Assembly: GCA_028281765.1 (NCBI GenBank) | Contig: JANQJF010000059.1 | Location: 124,001-188,000 of the forward strand | DNA from: Planctomycetota bacterium | GTDB lineage: Bacteria > Planctomycetota > UBA1135 > UBA2386 | Direction of reading: 5' to 3' | Length of the DNA stretch: 64,000 nt | Part shown: in pieces, positions 39,396-48,572 of the stretch | How positions within the stretch are numbered: position 1 is the stretch's first letter | Layout of the letters: each line of letters starts with the position of its first letter | Notes under the pieces: model-generated | Seen by the model: the letters and a program-made list of their open reading frames with translations, nothing else | Databases searched by the model: none | What the model was told of the DNA's origin: nothing | Made by a program: the position numbers and the translations under genes

Positions 39396-40855
39396 TGAAC
39401 CCACTCGAAGACTACTTTCGCAATCTCAACCGTCGTCAGTTCTTCGGCCGGACGGCGCAGTCGTTGACGGCCGGGCTGGGGGCGACGGCTCTGTCGAGTA
39501 TCCTTGGGCAAGGGCAGGGGCAAGGGCAAGTGAGGGGGCGCGAGGCGCCTCACTTCGCACCGAAGGCGAAGCGCGTCATCTACCTGCACATGATGGGCGG
39601 CCCGTCGCAGCTCGACCTGTTCGACTACAAGCCGAAGCTGCGTGAGGCGAAGGGCCAGGATCTCCGCAAGATGCCAGAGATCTACCAGAATCAGCGCATC
39701 ACCGGCATGACGAGCGGTCAGAAGGACCTGCCACTCGTGCCGTCGATGTTCGAGTTCACGAAGCACCCGAACCGCCAGGACGGGATGTGGGTCAGCGAGC
39801 TCTACCCGCACACGGCGAAGATCGTCGACGAGGCGTGCTTCATTCGCACGATGCACACCGAGGCGATCAACCACGAGCCCGGCGTGTGCTTCCTGCAGAC
39901 CGGCAGCCAGAACCCCGGGCGACCGTCGATCGGCGCGTGGCTGAGCTACGGGCTCGGCCGCATGAATCAGGATCTGCCGTCGTTCGTCGTGCTGATCTCG
40001 CAGGGCTTCGGCAACATGCAGACGCTGTCGGAACGTCTCTGGGGCAGCGGCTTCCTGCCGAGCGAGCACCAGGGCGTCCGCTTCCGCGGCGGCCCGAACC
40101 CCGTGCTGTTCCTCGAGAACCCACCGGGAGTCTCACGCCAAGATCGCCGCCAGATGCTCGACGCCGTGGCCGAGCTCAACGAGCGCGAGTTCCAGCGCAC
40201 GCTCGACCCCGAGGTGCGCACGCGCATCGCGCAGGCCGAGACCGCGTTCCGCATGCAGATGTCGGTGCCAGAGCTCGCGGATCTCTCCGACGAAGACCCG
40301 AAGACGCTCGAGATGTACGGCCCCGACGTGCAGAAGCCCGGCACGTTCGCCGCGAACTGCCTACTCGCGCGACGACTCGCCGAGCGCGACGTCCGCTTCA
40401 TCCAGCTCTACCACCGGGGATGGGACGCGCACGGCAACCTCCCGCGTGAGATCCGCGGTCAGACCAAGGCGACGGACCAAGCGCAGGCCGCGCTCGTCCT
40501 CGACCTCAAGCGCCGCGGGTTGCTCGACGACACGATCGTGATCTGGGGCGGCGAGTTCGGCCGCACGGTGTACTGCCAGGGCCGGTTCAGCGAAACGACC
40601 TACGGGCGGGACCACCACCCGCGTTGCTTCACCATGTGGCTCGCGGGCGGCGGCATCCAGCCGGGCATCGTGCACGGCGAGACGGACGACTTCGGCTACA
40701 ACGTGAAGACGGACGGGGTGCACGTGCACGACCTGCACGCGACGCTGCTGCACCTGCTCGGCGTGGACCACGAGCGGCTGACGTACAAGTTCCAGGGGCG
40801 CCGGTTCCGGTTGACGGACGTGCACGGAGAGCTCGTGCACCCGATCCTCGCGTAG
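39395..40855 (+). CDS. Tat-exported DUF1501 protein
   Basis: 486 residues from an ATG at 39395 overlapping the upstream stop by one base. A twin-arginine signal is present (NRRQFFGRTAQSLTAG, Arg13-Arg14). Between the signal and the mature domain is a short Gly-Gln repeat (LGQGQGQGQV, about residues 37-46) encoded by a GGGCAN hexamer array that resembles intergenic repeats elsewhere in the window. The mature domain has the DUF1501 features HMMGGPSQLDLFDYKP, MHTEAINHEPG, DAHGNLP and GGEFGRTVY, a fold related to alkaline phosphatase and sulfatases. It is the usual partner of DUF1549/DUF1553 proteins; the substrate is unknown. Confidence 0.93.
   Translation: MNPLEDYFRNLNRRQFFGRTAQSLTAGLGATALSSILGQGQGQGQVRGREAPHFAPKAKRVIYLHMMGGPSQLDLFDYKPKLREAKGQDLRKMPEIYQNQRITGMTSGQKDLPLVPSMFEFTKHPNRQDGMWVSELYPHTAKIVDEACFIRTMHTEAINHEPGVCFLQTGSQNPGRPSIGAWLSYGLGRMNQDLPSFVVLISQGFGNMQTLSERLWGSGFLPSEHQGVRFRGGPNPVLFLENPPGVSRQDRRQMLDAVAELNEREFQRTLDPEVRTRIAQAETAFRMQMSVPELADLSDEDPKTLEMYGPDVQKPGTFAANCLLARRLAERDVRFIQLYHRGWDAHGNLPREIRGQTKATDQAQAALVLDLKRRGLLDDTIVIWGGEFGRTVYCQGRFSETTYGRDHHPRCFTMWLAGGGIQPGIVHGETDDFGYNVKTDGVHVHDLHATLLHLLGVDHERLTYKFQGRRFRLTDVHGELVHPILA
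39506..39553. repeat. GGGCAN hexamer array plus hairpin inside a coding gene
   Basis: Four hexamers GGGCAA, GGGCAG, GGGCAA, GGGCAA (39506-39529) run into an imperfect hairpin: GTGAG (39530-39534), bulge GGG, GCGC, loop GAG, GCGC, CTCAC (39549-39553). The layout mirrors the intergenic elements at 19314-19376 and 56161-56273. Here it is translated in frame as the Gly-Gln linker of the DUF1501 protein. Confidence 0.65.
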
Positions 40856-40867
40856 CAACAGGCCCCC

Positions 40868-43789
40868 TCACCGCGCGTCCGAAGCGCGCCGCATCAGATC
40901 GTCAAAGTCGTCGCGGTCCCGAAACATCGCGAACGTCGGTTCCGACAGCAGGAATCGAACCGCGCTCGGGAACTGCCCGACGATGTTGCCCAACCAACCG
41001 AGCCCTTCCGTCACGACTTCGTCGACCCGTGCGATGCGCGCGTCGCGGTCGAGGCTCTCGTCGCGCGCGATCGCACTCGCAGCGCGGATCATTCCTTCTG
41101 CCGCATGGCACACGATGACGCGATCCGCGTCGCCGAACGTCAGCGCGCGACGCGCGGCTTCGATCGCGGCGTCGTGGCGCCCGGCCTTGCCTTCCGCGTT
41201 CGCCAGGGCACCCCAGTGGGTGCCAAGACTCATGCGAATGCCCGGGCTGTTCGGACTTCCGGACAGCGCGAGCTCCTGACCCTCGATCGCCGCACGCGCG
41301 TACTCCACAGCGCGATCGGCCGTGCCGTAATCGAGTTCGAAGCACGCGAGATCGTGCCGCGTCCGGGCGAGCGAACACCGGTAGATCACGTTCTCGGGAT
41401 GCCGTTCGACCAGCGCTCGGCGCTCGACCTCGGCCTCGAGGAGCAGGTCCCGAGCCGCGAACGGCGGCGCCTCGTCCGGCCGCTGGTACGCCTCCGCCAG
41501 CATGCAGCTCGCGATGGCATTCGCGGCGTGCGCGAGGACCTGGCGGTCCGCGTTGATCCCCTCGCTGCCGTCCGACCCCTCGATGACCGAGCGGGCGACC
41601 ACGCGCGCCTCCTGCAGGGCCGACTTGCCCTTCTCGTAGAACCCCAGCTGCACGAGGTAGACCCCGAGATTGACCAGGCTCTTGGCGAGCTCGCTTCGGT
41701 ACTTCCGGTTTCCCGGCTGGTCGTCGACGAGGTCGCGCAGCATGCGGGCGGCGATCGTGAACTGATCGATCGCCTGCTGCCGCTCCTGCTCGCTCCGATG
41801 AATCTCCGCGCGCCGCATCGTCGCCCCGGCGATCTCGATCCGAACCCTCGCGTCTTCCGGGTCCAGCGTGCCGAGGATCGCCTCGATCGTGTCGAGGTCG
41901 TGCACGGCCTCGGCAGTGCGCCCCATGGCCCACAAGAGATCCGCGCGGCGATTCAGGCCCATCGCTCGGCCGAGGAGTTGATCCGACTGCAGGCGCCAGG
42001 TGTCCGGCAGCTCCTCGTAGAGATCGATGCCGATCGTGAGATGGTCGATCGATGCCGTCTGCTTGCCGCGGTAGTGCGCCAAACGAGTTCCGCGCCGGAT
42101 CTGCAGCTTGGCCAGGCCGATGATCGCTCTCGGCGCCAGGTCCTCGTCGAAGCCGTCGCGCGCACGCGCGAACAGCTCGGCGGCCCGCTCGAACAGCTCG
42201 ACGCCCTCGGAAGTCCCACCGACCTCGATCGGCCAGAGATTGAGTCGCTGATCGATCAGCGTTCCTGCCCAGAGCAACAGCTCTGCGAACTCTTCCCCGC
42301 CATCGACGAGCGGGTGCACGACGTCGATCGCCTCCTGATTGATCAACTTGGCCCGATCGAGCTCTCCCACCCGGTGCAGCACGTCCGTGACGTGAGACAG
42401 CAGCTGGACACCGATGACCTTGTCGAGGGCGTCGGTCGGCCCCGCCAAGAACTTTCGCACCGAATCGATCAATCGGTCGAGCTCCTGCCGATCGGCCTCG
42501 GAGAGTTCGGGGACACGCTGGACGCGCTCCCGCAGAAGCTCGATCCAGCCGACGTACGCGTGGTTCACGCTCAGCGTGGCCTGCGCCCGGGAGAGCCGCT
42601 CCTGCTCGGTGACCGAACGGTGCCACGCGTAGCCGAGCGGCGTCCCGATCAGGATGAGCGCGGCGAGCGATGTGCTCGACACGACCGCAGGTCGGCGCCG
42701 CGCGAAGCGAACGAAGCGACCCAACCAGCCGATGCGCCGCGCGCGGATCGGCTCATGGCGGAGGAACGCCCGCAGGTCCGCCGCCATCTCCTGCGCGCCC
42801 GGATACCGATCCGCGATGTCCTTCTCCAGCGCGCGCGCGCAGATCGTCTCGAGGTCGCGGGGAATCGACGGATCGACCGCACGCAGCCGTAGCGGTTCGT
42901 CGCGCACGACGGCCTGGAGCACGTCCTCGGGTGCACTCCCCGAGAACGGGCGTGCGCTCGCCAGCAGCTCGTAGAGCACGACCCCGAGCGAGAACACGTC
43001 GCTGTGCGGACCGATCCGACTCGTCGAACCCAGCGCCTGCTCGGGGCTGACATACTGCGGCGTCCCGACGAATTGACCGCTCCGGGTGCCGGAGTCGACG
43101 TCGACGACCTTCGACAAACCGAAGTCGAGCAGTTTCGCCCGCCCCTGATCGACGAGGATGTTGTGCGGCTTCACGTCGCGATGGACGATTCCGCTCTGGT
43201 GCGCGTAATCGAGCGCATCGGCGACCTGCGCGACCAGCTCGGTCACGAGCGCGACCCGATGCGCCATCGAGCCGTGCGCGGCCAACGCGGACTCGACGTA
43301 TCGATCGAGCCGCTCGCCGCGCACGAGCTCCATCGCGAAGAAGTGGACGCCACCGACCTCGCCGACCTCGTAAATCGGAACGATGCTCGGGTGACGCAGG
43401 CGAGCCGCGTTCGCCGCCTCGCTGCGGAAGCGCGCGATCTGGCTCGCGCCGATCGTCAGGTGCGGAAGCAGCACCTTGAGCGCAACCGGCCGATCGAGAG
43501 AGATCTGATGGGCCTCGAACACCGCGCCCATCCCGCCGCGGCCGATCTCGGCCCCGACGCGGAAGTCTCCCAGGATCGCGCCCTCCCCGAGGAGGGGCTC
43601 CCCCGCCGCCGCAGCCGCCTCAGGGCCCTCCTCGCCGTCGCGCGAATCGAGCATCGGCTCCAGGAACTCACGCAGGTCACCACACTGCTCGAGCAACTCC
43701 TCGTCGGATGCACCGGCTGCGCGGTGCTGCAGGAACAGATCGATCGCGTCCGCGAGTCGGTCTTCTCGATTATCGGTGGAGTCGGACAC
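40868..43789 (-). CDS. Receptor-type Ser/Thr protein kinase with helical repeat sensor
   Basis: About 973 residues from a GTG at 43789, inferred because the region upstream contains terminators and a promoter-like box; no ribosome site is visible. The kinase domain (about 75-345) is complete: glycine loop IGRGGMGAVF, Lys105, HRD at 203-205, DFG at 222-224 and GTPQYVSPEQ. One membrane segment lies at about 369-388. The C-terminal 580 residues are helical, with pairs such as EKGKSALQEARVVARSVI, consistent with a tetratricopeptide-like sensor outside the membrane. It follows three tandem secreted-protein genes but is separated from them by strong stem-loops, so it is probably transcribed on its own. 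Confidence 0.9.
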   Translation of the reverse strand: MSDSTDNREDRLADAIDLFLQHRAAGASDEELLEQCGDLREFLEPMLDSRDGEEGPEAAAAAGEPLLGEGAILGDFRVGAEIGRGGMGAVFEAHQISLDRPVALKVLLPHLTIGASQIARFRSEAANAARLRHPSIVPIYEVGEVGGVHFFAMELVRGERLDRYVESALAAHGSMAHRVALVTELVAQVADALDYAHQSGIVHRDVKPHNILVDQGRAKLLDFGLSKVVDVDSGTRSGQFVGTPQYVSPEQALGSTSRIGPHSDVFSLGVVLYELLASARPFSGSAPEDVLQAVVRDEPLRLRAVDPSIPRDLETICARALEKDIADRYPGAQEMAADLRAFLRHEPIRARRIGWLGRFVRFARRRPAVVSSTSLAALILIGTPLGYAWHRSVTEQERLSRAQATLSVNHAYVGWIELLRERVQRVPELSEADRQELDRLIDSVRKFLAGPTDALDKVIGVQLLSHVTDVLHRVGELDRAKLINQEAIDVVHPLVDGGEEFAELLLWAGTLIDQRLNLWPIEVGGTSEGVELFERAAELFARARDGFDEDLAPRAIIGLAKLQIRRGTRLAHYRGKQTASIDHLTIGIDLYEELPDTWRLQSDQLLGRAMGLNRRADLLWAMGRTAEAVHDLDTIEAILGTLDPEDARVRIEIAGATMRRAEIHRSEQERQQAIDQFTIAARMLRDLVDDQPGNRKYRSELAKSLVNLGVYLVQLGFYEKGKSALQEARVVARSVIEGSDGSEGINADRQVLAHAANAIASCMLAEAYQRPDEAPPFAARDLLLEAEVERRALVERHPENVIYRCSLARTRHDLACFELDYGTADRAVEYARAAIEGQELALSGSPNSPGIRMSLGTHWGALANAEGKAGRHDAAIEAARRALTFGDADRVIVCHAAEGMIRAASAIARDESLDRDARIARVDEVVTEGLGWLGNIVGQFPSAVRFLLSEPTFAMFRDRDDFDDLMRRASDAR

Positions 43790-43825
43790 GTAGGAGGGGC
43801 GACAGCAGCCACGAGAACCGGACGG

Positions 43826-43831
43826 ATTGTA
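43826..43831 (-). promoter_or_regulatory. Possible -10 element (TACAAT) for the kinase gene
   Basis: TACAAT on the minus strand lies 36 bases before the GTG at 43789 and just downstream of the UUCG-loop terminator, as expected if the kinase has its own promoter after the operon terminators. No convincing -35 was found. Confidence 0.3.
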
Positions 43832-43849
43832 GGCACGGGAACGAAAAGT

Positions 43850-43877
43850 GCCCACACACCCCGAAGGGTGTGTGGGC
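43850..43877 (-). terminator. 12-bp stem with UUCG loop and T-rich tail
   Basis: GCCCACACACCC (43877-43866 on the minus strand) pairs perfectly with its complement (43861-43850) around a TTCG tetraloop closed by C-G, the very stable cUUCGg type. On the minus strand it is followed by ACTTTTCGTT. This looks like an intrinsic terminator between the secreted-protein operon and the kinase gene, or an attenuator. Confidence 0.75.
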
Positions 43878-43904
43878 TCGAACCGTCGTACTTCCACTCT
43901 TCGC

Positions 43905-43943
43905 GCCCGCCCGGCGCTCTCCGAGAGAGAGTGCCGGACGGGC
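43905..43943. other. Long imperfect stem-loop
   Basis: GCCCG (43905-43909) pairs with 43939-43943; after one mismatch CCGGC pairs with 43933-43937, then a G-T pair and CTCTC with GAGAG, closing on a five-base loop. About 17 pairs in all. It has no T-tract on either strand and lies between two terminator-like hairpins, so it may act as an RNA stabiliser or block read-through. Confidence 0.55.
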
Positions 43944-44007
43944 CAGCCGCCTCGGTGAAGCGGCGCCACTTTCTCTTCACTCTTCAAGGCGACGCGCGCC
44001 ACCGAAA

Positions 44008-44041
44008 CCGGACAGCGAAGACTCGAAACTTCGCCGTCCGG
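44008..44041 (-). terminator. Stem-loop terminator directly after the secreted-protein gene
   Basis: CCGGAC pairs with GTCCGG, then after one mismatch GCGAAG pairs with CTTCGC around an eight-base loop. On the minus strand it begins four bases after the stop codon at 44046 and is followed by TTTC. Position and stability fit the terminator of the three-gene run. Confidence 0.65.
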
Positions 44042-44045
44042 ACGA

Positions 44046-46262
44046 TCAGTAGGCGAACTGCGCCTCGAGAACGTTGGACAAGCCCACGGGCAGGTTCAGG
44101 CAGGGAGCCGTCGACGTGACCGCATTCGCGAACTGGAAGCGGATGGACTGCCCCACCAGGTCCGTCGAGCAACCGATCGACAGGTCCACCGATGTGCTGC
44201 CGAACTGGATCATGACCGGGATGGCGACGAACGGCGTCAGAATCGAGCACGGACCACACGGAACGAGCGGCGTGCCGACCGAGCCGATGTGGAGCGCGCC
44301 GCTGAGCGCCAACGGGTCCGCACCGTTCAACTCGACGGCCACGGTGTTGGCCATCTGGAAGTTGCCGGAGATGCCGGCGACTCCACCACCGCCACAGCCA
44401 GCGGCCGCGTTCTGCACGACGCCGCCCGAGCCCAGCATCGCCTGGTAGCGATGGAGCTTGATCTCGCTTTCGAACGGCGCGCCGAGATCGTACTCGCCCC
44501 ACGCGATCAGCGCCTGGGTGCTCGCGGACCCACCGGACCACTGCGACGCCATGGCGATGTCGCTCACGCGCACCGACCCGATCCCGAACGACTCCAGCTC
44601 ACTGCAGATCGTGCAGCGATTCGGCGCGAACGAGCGCACCCGACCGCGGTAGTCGAACAGGGCCGGATCGGCCTCGCTCCACGCGACGGCGAACTTGGGA
44701 CCGAGGAACGCGACCGTCGGGGCGCACTCGTCATCGTTCGGCGTCGAAGCGAACAGGTCGATGTTGCCGACGGCGACGAGGCTGTTCGAGGAGAAGCGAG
44801 TCATTCGGCATCCCACGTTGCGAGGCGCCGTGCCCTCGAAACCCGACTCGGAGCGTTCGAACGCGACCAGGAAGTGGTTCCCGTCCCCATCGACGGCGGG
44901 GCAGAAGCCATTGGTCGTGATCGTGATCGCCGGCGCGAAGGCAGTCAGCTCACGACTGTAGGCGCGTGCGCGCACGCTGGACTGGGCCGCCTCCCACGCG
45001 ATGACGTGCCGCCCCGCGTCGCCGCCACTCTTGGAGATCGCGGGGTGACGCGCGGAGGCATCGGAATCGACGTCGATCACGAACCCCACGAACGAAGAGG
45101 TCAGCGGATCGATGTCGATCTGCCGCGCCTGGATGCCAGCACCTTGCGTGTGCCAAGCGACCAGGACCTCGTCGCGCGAAGACGTCACGTCGGGCGTACG
45201 TTCGCCGCTGACGACCGGGTCGATCTCGTTCGGTCCGGCGGTCGTGACCGCGAACGGCGCGCCAACCGCACCGCCCGAAGCTGCTTCGACAGCCGCGAGA
45301 CGAATGTCGAACGGGCCAATCGCGGAATCCGCCTCCTGCCACACGACGGCGAACCGATTGAGCTGGTTGTTGTTCGCCACGGACGGATTGGTCGCGACGG
45401 ACAGGTTGTTGCCCGAGATCGAGATCACCGCGCCGTCCAACGTGCCGTTCGCGTTGACGCGCTGCGCGCGAATGCGAGACACGTTCAGGCTCATCTGCCG
45501 AACGAACGCCACCAGGTAGTGACCGGTCGACACGTCGTACGCCACGTCGGCGCGGACGGAATCGAACTGGCCGGTATCGCCGACCTGCTCCGTGCCGACC
45601 AGCGGATCGATCACGAGCGGATAGCTCGCACGCGCGACGAACTCGGCCGGTAGCGCCAGGTCGAGGAACTCACCGTTCCACCGCAGCTCGCCCCGCGCGG
45701 TCGCGCCGTCGGCCGAGATTCCGGTCACGCCGCCGATGGCGACGCCACGCCCAGCCTCGTTCGTGAACTTGAGGCCCTGCTCGAATCGACCACAGGGCGC
45801 TTCCAGTTCCGTGTCGACCCGAGTGCGCACGATGAGATCGCCAGACCCTCGCACGGGCCGCGTGAGAACGTAGCTGAGCTCGACTCCGTCGATCGACACG
45901 TCGAAGCACTCTTGGATACCGTGGCCACGGTCGATCGTCACCCGATCGGCCGTCTGCTTCGGTGCGCCACCTCGCAGCACGATCGCGGCACCTTCGGCAC
46001 GCGACACGGACGCCGCCCGTAGGACGAACGCGGAGTCGGGGGCCGACGCGCCGAGAACCGGCTCGTAGCGCATGCCCGAGTCGTCGAAGGTCGCTTCGTA
46101 GCTCGGGGCCGAGACGACCGTCTGGCCTGGAACTTCGAGGAAGCCGAACGAGCGGGCCGCGATCGACGCGGGATCCGGCTGTCCCTGGGCAAATGCCGAC
46201 GTCGCGGCAACGCAGAGCAGGGACGACGTGAGAGCCGTATTCTTCAGTTTGAGAGTGTTCAT
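44046..46262 (-). CDS. Secreted repeat protein, third of three tandem paralogues
   Basis: About 738 residues from the ATG at 46262 (AGGA eight bases upstream) with a signal peptide ending TSAFAQ. The first 220 residues form a module shared with the next two genes: YEATFDDSGMRYEP, GDLIVRTRVDTEL, and a closing YPLVIDPLVG. The middle region has repeated strands such as RFAVVWQEADS, EVLVAWHTQG, RHVIAWEAAQS and HFLVAFERSE, suggesting a beta-propeller. The C-terminal 110 residues are Cys/Gly-rich at their start and may be a diverged form of the shared C-terminal domain. It starts 4 bp after the preceding gene, so it is co-transcribed. Function unknown. Confidence 0.75.
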   Translation of the reverse strand: MNTLKLKNTALTSSLLCVAATSAFAQGQPDPASIAARSFGFLEVPGQTVVSAPSYEATFDDSGMRYEPVLGASAPDSAFVLRAASVSRAEGAAIVLRGGAPKQTADRVTIDRGHGIQECFDVSIDGVELSYVLTRPVRGSGDLIVRTRVDTELEAPCGRFEQGLKFTNEAGRGVAIGGVTGISADGATARGELRWNGEFLDLALPAEFVARASYPLVIDPLVGTEQVGDTGQFDSVRADVAYDVSTGHYLVAFVRQMSLNVSRIRAQRVNANGTLDGAVISISGNNLSVATNPSVANNNQLNRFAVVWQEADSAIGPFDIRLAAVEAASGGAVGAPFAVTTAGPNEIDPVVSGERTPDVTSSRDEVLVAWHTQGAGIQARQIDIDPLTSSFVGFVIDVDSDASARHPAISKSGGDAGRHVIAWEAAQSSVRARAYSRELTAFAPAITITTNGFCPAVDGDGNHFLVAFERSESGFEGTAPRNVGCRMTRFSSNSLVAVGNIDLFASTPNDDECAPTVAFLGPKFAVAWSEADPALFDYRGRVRSFAPNRCTICSELESFGIGSVRVSDIAMASQWSGGSASTQALIAWGEYDLGAPFESEIKLHRYQAMLGSGGVVQNAAAGCGGGGVAGISGNFQMANTVAVELNGADPLALSGALHIGSVGTPLVPCGPCSILTPFVAIPVMIQFGSTSVDLSIGCSTDLVGQSIRFQFANAVTSTAPCLNLPVGLSNVLEAQFAY

Positions 46263-46266
46263 GGTT

Positions 46267-48492
46267 TCAGTCCTGGATCTCCACGGAGATCGCGGTCGAG
46301 ATGTCAGCGTTGAGCGCGGAGCACTCGGGCGAAGCGCCGTCGAGCACGATCCACTGGTCGAAGAACTCGAGCCCGAGCAGCGGATTCGAGTAGGGAATGG
46401 GCATCGACAATGACGCGACGCCGAGGGCGTTGGTCGTCGTCGAGAACGCGAACCCGGTGAACGGGTCCGGCACGATCGTGCAGGCACCGCAGCTCGCATC
46501 GATGCGATCGAACGAGAACAGCAGTGCTGCGGTCGAAGACGGCGCCGCTTCACGGAGGTGGTGACGGAAGTTCGAGTTGCCGCGCGCCGCCATCGCCGCA
46601 CGGGCTTCGCCGCCGTTGTTGCCACAACCCCCACCGAGGTCCGTCGTCAGCCCGTCTTGGGTCACGAGGGTGCGACCGAAGATCGTGCCGTCGTCCGGCA
46701 GCTCGACGTTCTCCCACACGACGAGCGCACCGTCCGCGTGGAGACTCCCACTGCCGCTGAACGCGCTCGCGACGCATACGTTGTTGGATTCCGCAGCCCC
46801 GTTGAGGTCGATCGGTCCCTCGTAGTAACTCTGAGCGGTGAACGGGTCGACCACTTCGAAGTGCACGTCGTTGCTGCCGCCCGGCCCCTCGTCTTCGTAG
46901 GCGACGATCACCGAGCCGACGTTCCACGCGACCGAGACGTCACCTTCCTCCTCGACATCGGCCTCGATGATGATCTCGGTGCCGATGTGGGCAGTGCCGT
47001 CATGGAACGCCACCGTGCGGCAGGCGATGTCATCGTTCCCGTCGCCGGGGATGGACTGGGTCTCGTACGCCACGATCCAGTTCGTCCCATCGCCATCGAC
47101 AGCGGGCGAGTCCTCGTCCATGACACTGTTCGCGATCTGCAACTCCGGAGTCAGCAGGACTCCGGAGGTGCTGATGACCCGCCCGCGCACATCCGAGAAT
47201 CCGGGCATCTCGAGGTAATACGTGACGAAGTGACGCCCCCCTGGCCCCGCACTCTGCGAGATGCGCGGCGGGTACACCGATCCGACCGAGATCTGGGTGA
47301 GGCTGTGCGACGACAGACTGCCGTCGGGCAAGACATCGACGACGATGCCATCGATTTCGCCGCTCACGTCGGCGATGTCGAGGAACGCGAGGTAGACCGA
47401 GTTCCCGATCAACGTGCCACCCACGGCTGGGTCGGACTGGTTCGTGGGCGAGACCCGCAGCGCGGACAGCGAACCCAACGCGCCATCGCCGGCGTCCATG
47501 CTTCGCCCCCAGATGTCGTAGTTGTCCGTGGCCCAACGCGACCATGCGATCACGAAGGAGCCTTCCTGCGCACAGTTGCCGACCGCGGGATCCTGGTTGA
47601 CGACGCCGAACGTCGTCGTGACCGAAATCTCCGTGCCCAACGGCACGCCTGCTCCGCTGACTCGGCGAGCGCGCACGTCGACGTGGGCGCTGGAGAACCA
47701 CTCTTCCCATACGACGCAATACACGTCGGACGCCGCGTCGTACGCGACCTCCGGGTCGTTGCCTCGGTCGTTGGCCGACACTTCGACGTCGACGATCGAG
47801 CCGATGATCGGGTCGAGCGTCAGCGGCAGCTGAGCCTGGTCGACGAAGACGCCGGGCAGCGACAGTTCGAGGCAGCCGTCCACCAGGATCAGGCTGCCGG
47901 AGGCCCGCAGGCCGGAGGCATCGATCCCGGTCACGGCGCCGATCGACATCGACGCGACTCCGGGTAGTTCGAACGTGAGGCCACCCTCCTCGTTCATCTC
48001 CGCGTCGAGATCGCTCTCGAGACGGCAGCGCACGACGAGGTCACCCTCGCCCTCCGGCAGAGTATCGAAGACGAAACTCTGCTCGATCCCGCGGTCCCGG
48101 ACGTCGTACCGCTCGACGAACCCTTGCCGCACGTAGTCGACCCGCTCCTTGCCGAGTTCGATGCGCGCCGGCGCCACGTCGACCAGGTCGCCGAAGCGCC
48201 GGCCGACCGACTGCAGCGAGATCTTCATCGGGTAGTCGCGCGTCGCCGCCGACCCGAGCGCCGGCAAGAACTCGACGCCGTCCTCGTCGAAGCGCGCCTT
48301 GTATCGAATCCCTCCCGCGGCGATCGCATCGTCGCGACGCTCGAGGAATCCGCTGCGGAGATTCCACACGTCGGACTGACGCGTTTCGCGGTCTTCCGCG
48401 AAGGAGAACGAGGGTGCCTGGAGCTGATCCTGGGCACTGGCTGCCACGGCTGAGCAAACGCTCGCGAGCAGGCTGAGAGAGATGAGTTTCAC
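46267..48492 (-). CDS. Secreted repeat protein, second of three tandem paralogues
   Basis: 741 residues from a GTG at 48492; GGAGG seven bases upstream supports this non-ATG start. The signal peptide ends AASAQ. The N-terminal module parallels its neighbours: YKARFDEDGVEFLP, GDLVVRCRLESDL, and LPLTLDPIIGS. The propeller-like middle has DVYCVVWEEWFSS, SFVIAWSRWATD, RHFVTYYLEMPG, NWIVAYETQS and SVIVAYEDEG. The tail begins with a GGGCGNNGG segment and has four further cysteines or acidic patches. No enzyme motif was seen. It lies 80 bp after the first paralogue and 4 bp before the third. Confidence 0.75.
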   Translation of the reverse strand: MKLISLSLLASVCSAVAASAQDQLQAPSFSFAEDRETRQSDVWNLRSGFLERRDDAIAAGGIRYKARFDEDGVEFLPALGSAATRDYPMKISLQSVGRRFGDLVDVAPARIELGKERVDYVRQGFVERYDVRDRGIEQSFVFDTLPEGEGDLVVRCRLESDLDAEMNEEGGLTFELPGVASMSIGAVTGIDASGLRASGSLILVDGCLELSLPGVFVDQAQLPLTLDPIIGSIVDVEVSANDRGNDPEVAYDAASDVYCVVWEEWFSSAHVDVRARRVSGAGVPLGTEISVTTTFGVVNQDPAVGNCAQEGSFVIAWSRWATDNYDIWGRSMDAGDGALGSLSALRVSPTNQSDPAVGGTLIGNSVYLAFLDIADVSGEIDGIVVDVLPDGSLSSHSLTQISVGSVYPPRISQSAGPGGRHFVTYYLEMPGFSDVRGRVISTSGVLLTPELQIANSVMDEDSPAVDGDGTNWIVAYETQSIPGDGNDDIACRTVAFHDGTAHIGTEIIIEADVEEEGDVSVAWNVGSVIVAYEDEGPGGSNDVHFEVVDPFTAQSYYEGPIDLNGAAESNNVCVASAFSGSGSLHADGALVVWENVELPDDGTIFGRTLVTQDGLTTDLGGGCGNNGGEARAAMAARGNSNFRHHLREAAPSSTAALLFSFDRIDASCGACTIVPDPFTGFAFSTTTNALGVASLSMPIPYSNPLLGLEFFDQWIVLDGASPECSALNADISTAISVEIQD

Positions 48493-48572
48493 TGTGGTTC
48501 CTCCAGTCGAATCGGAATTGGCCGCGACGTGCGGCCGGAGGAACGGCGACGCGAACTCGGAGAACCGGACAG

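Noticed and set aside
43868..43890. GGTTCGAGCCC on the minus strand, similar to a tRNA T-arm
   Set aside because: The flanking bases do not pair as a T-stem, and no acceptor, D- or anticodon arm fits. The sequence is part of the terminator hairpin region.
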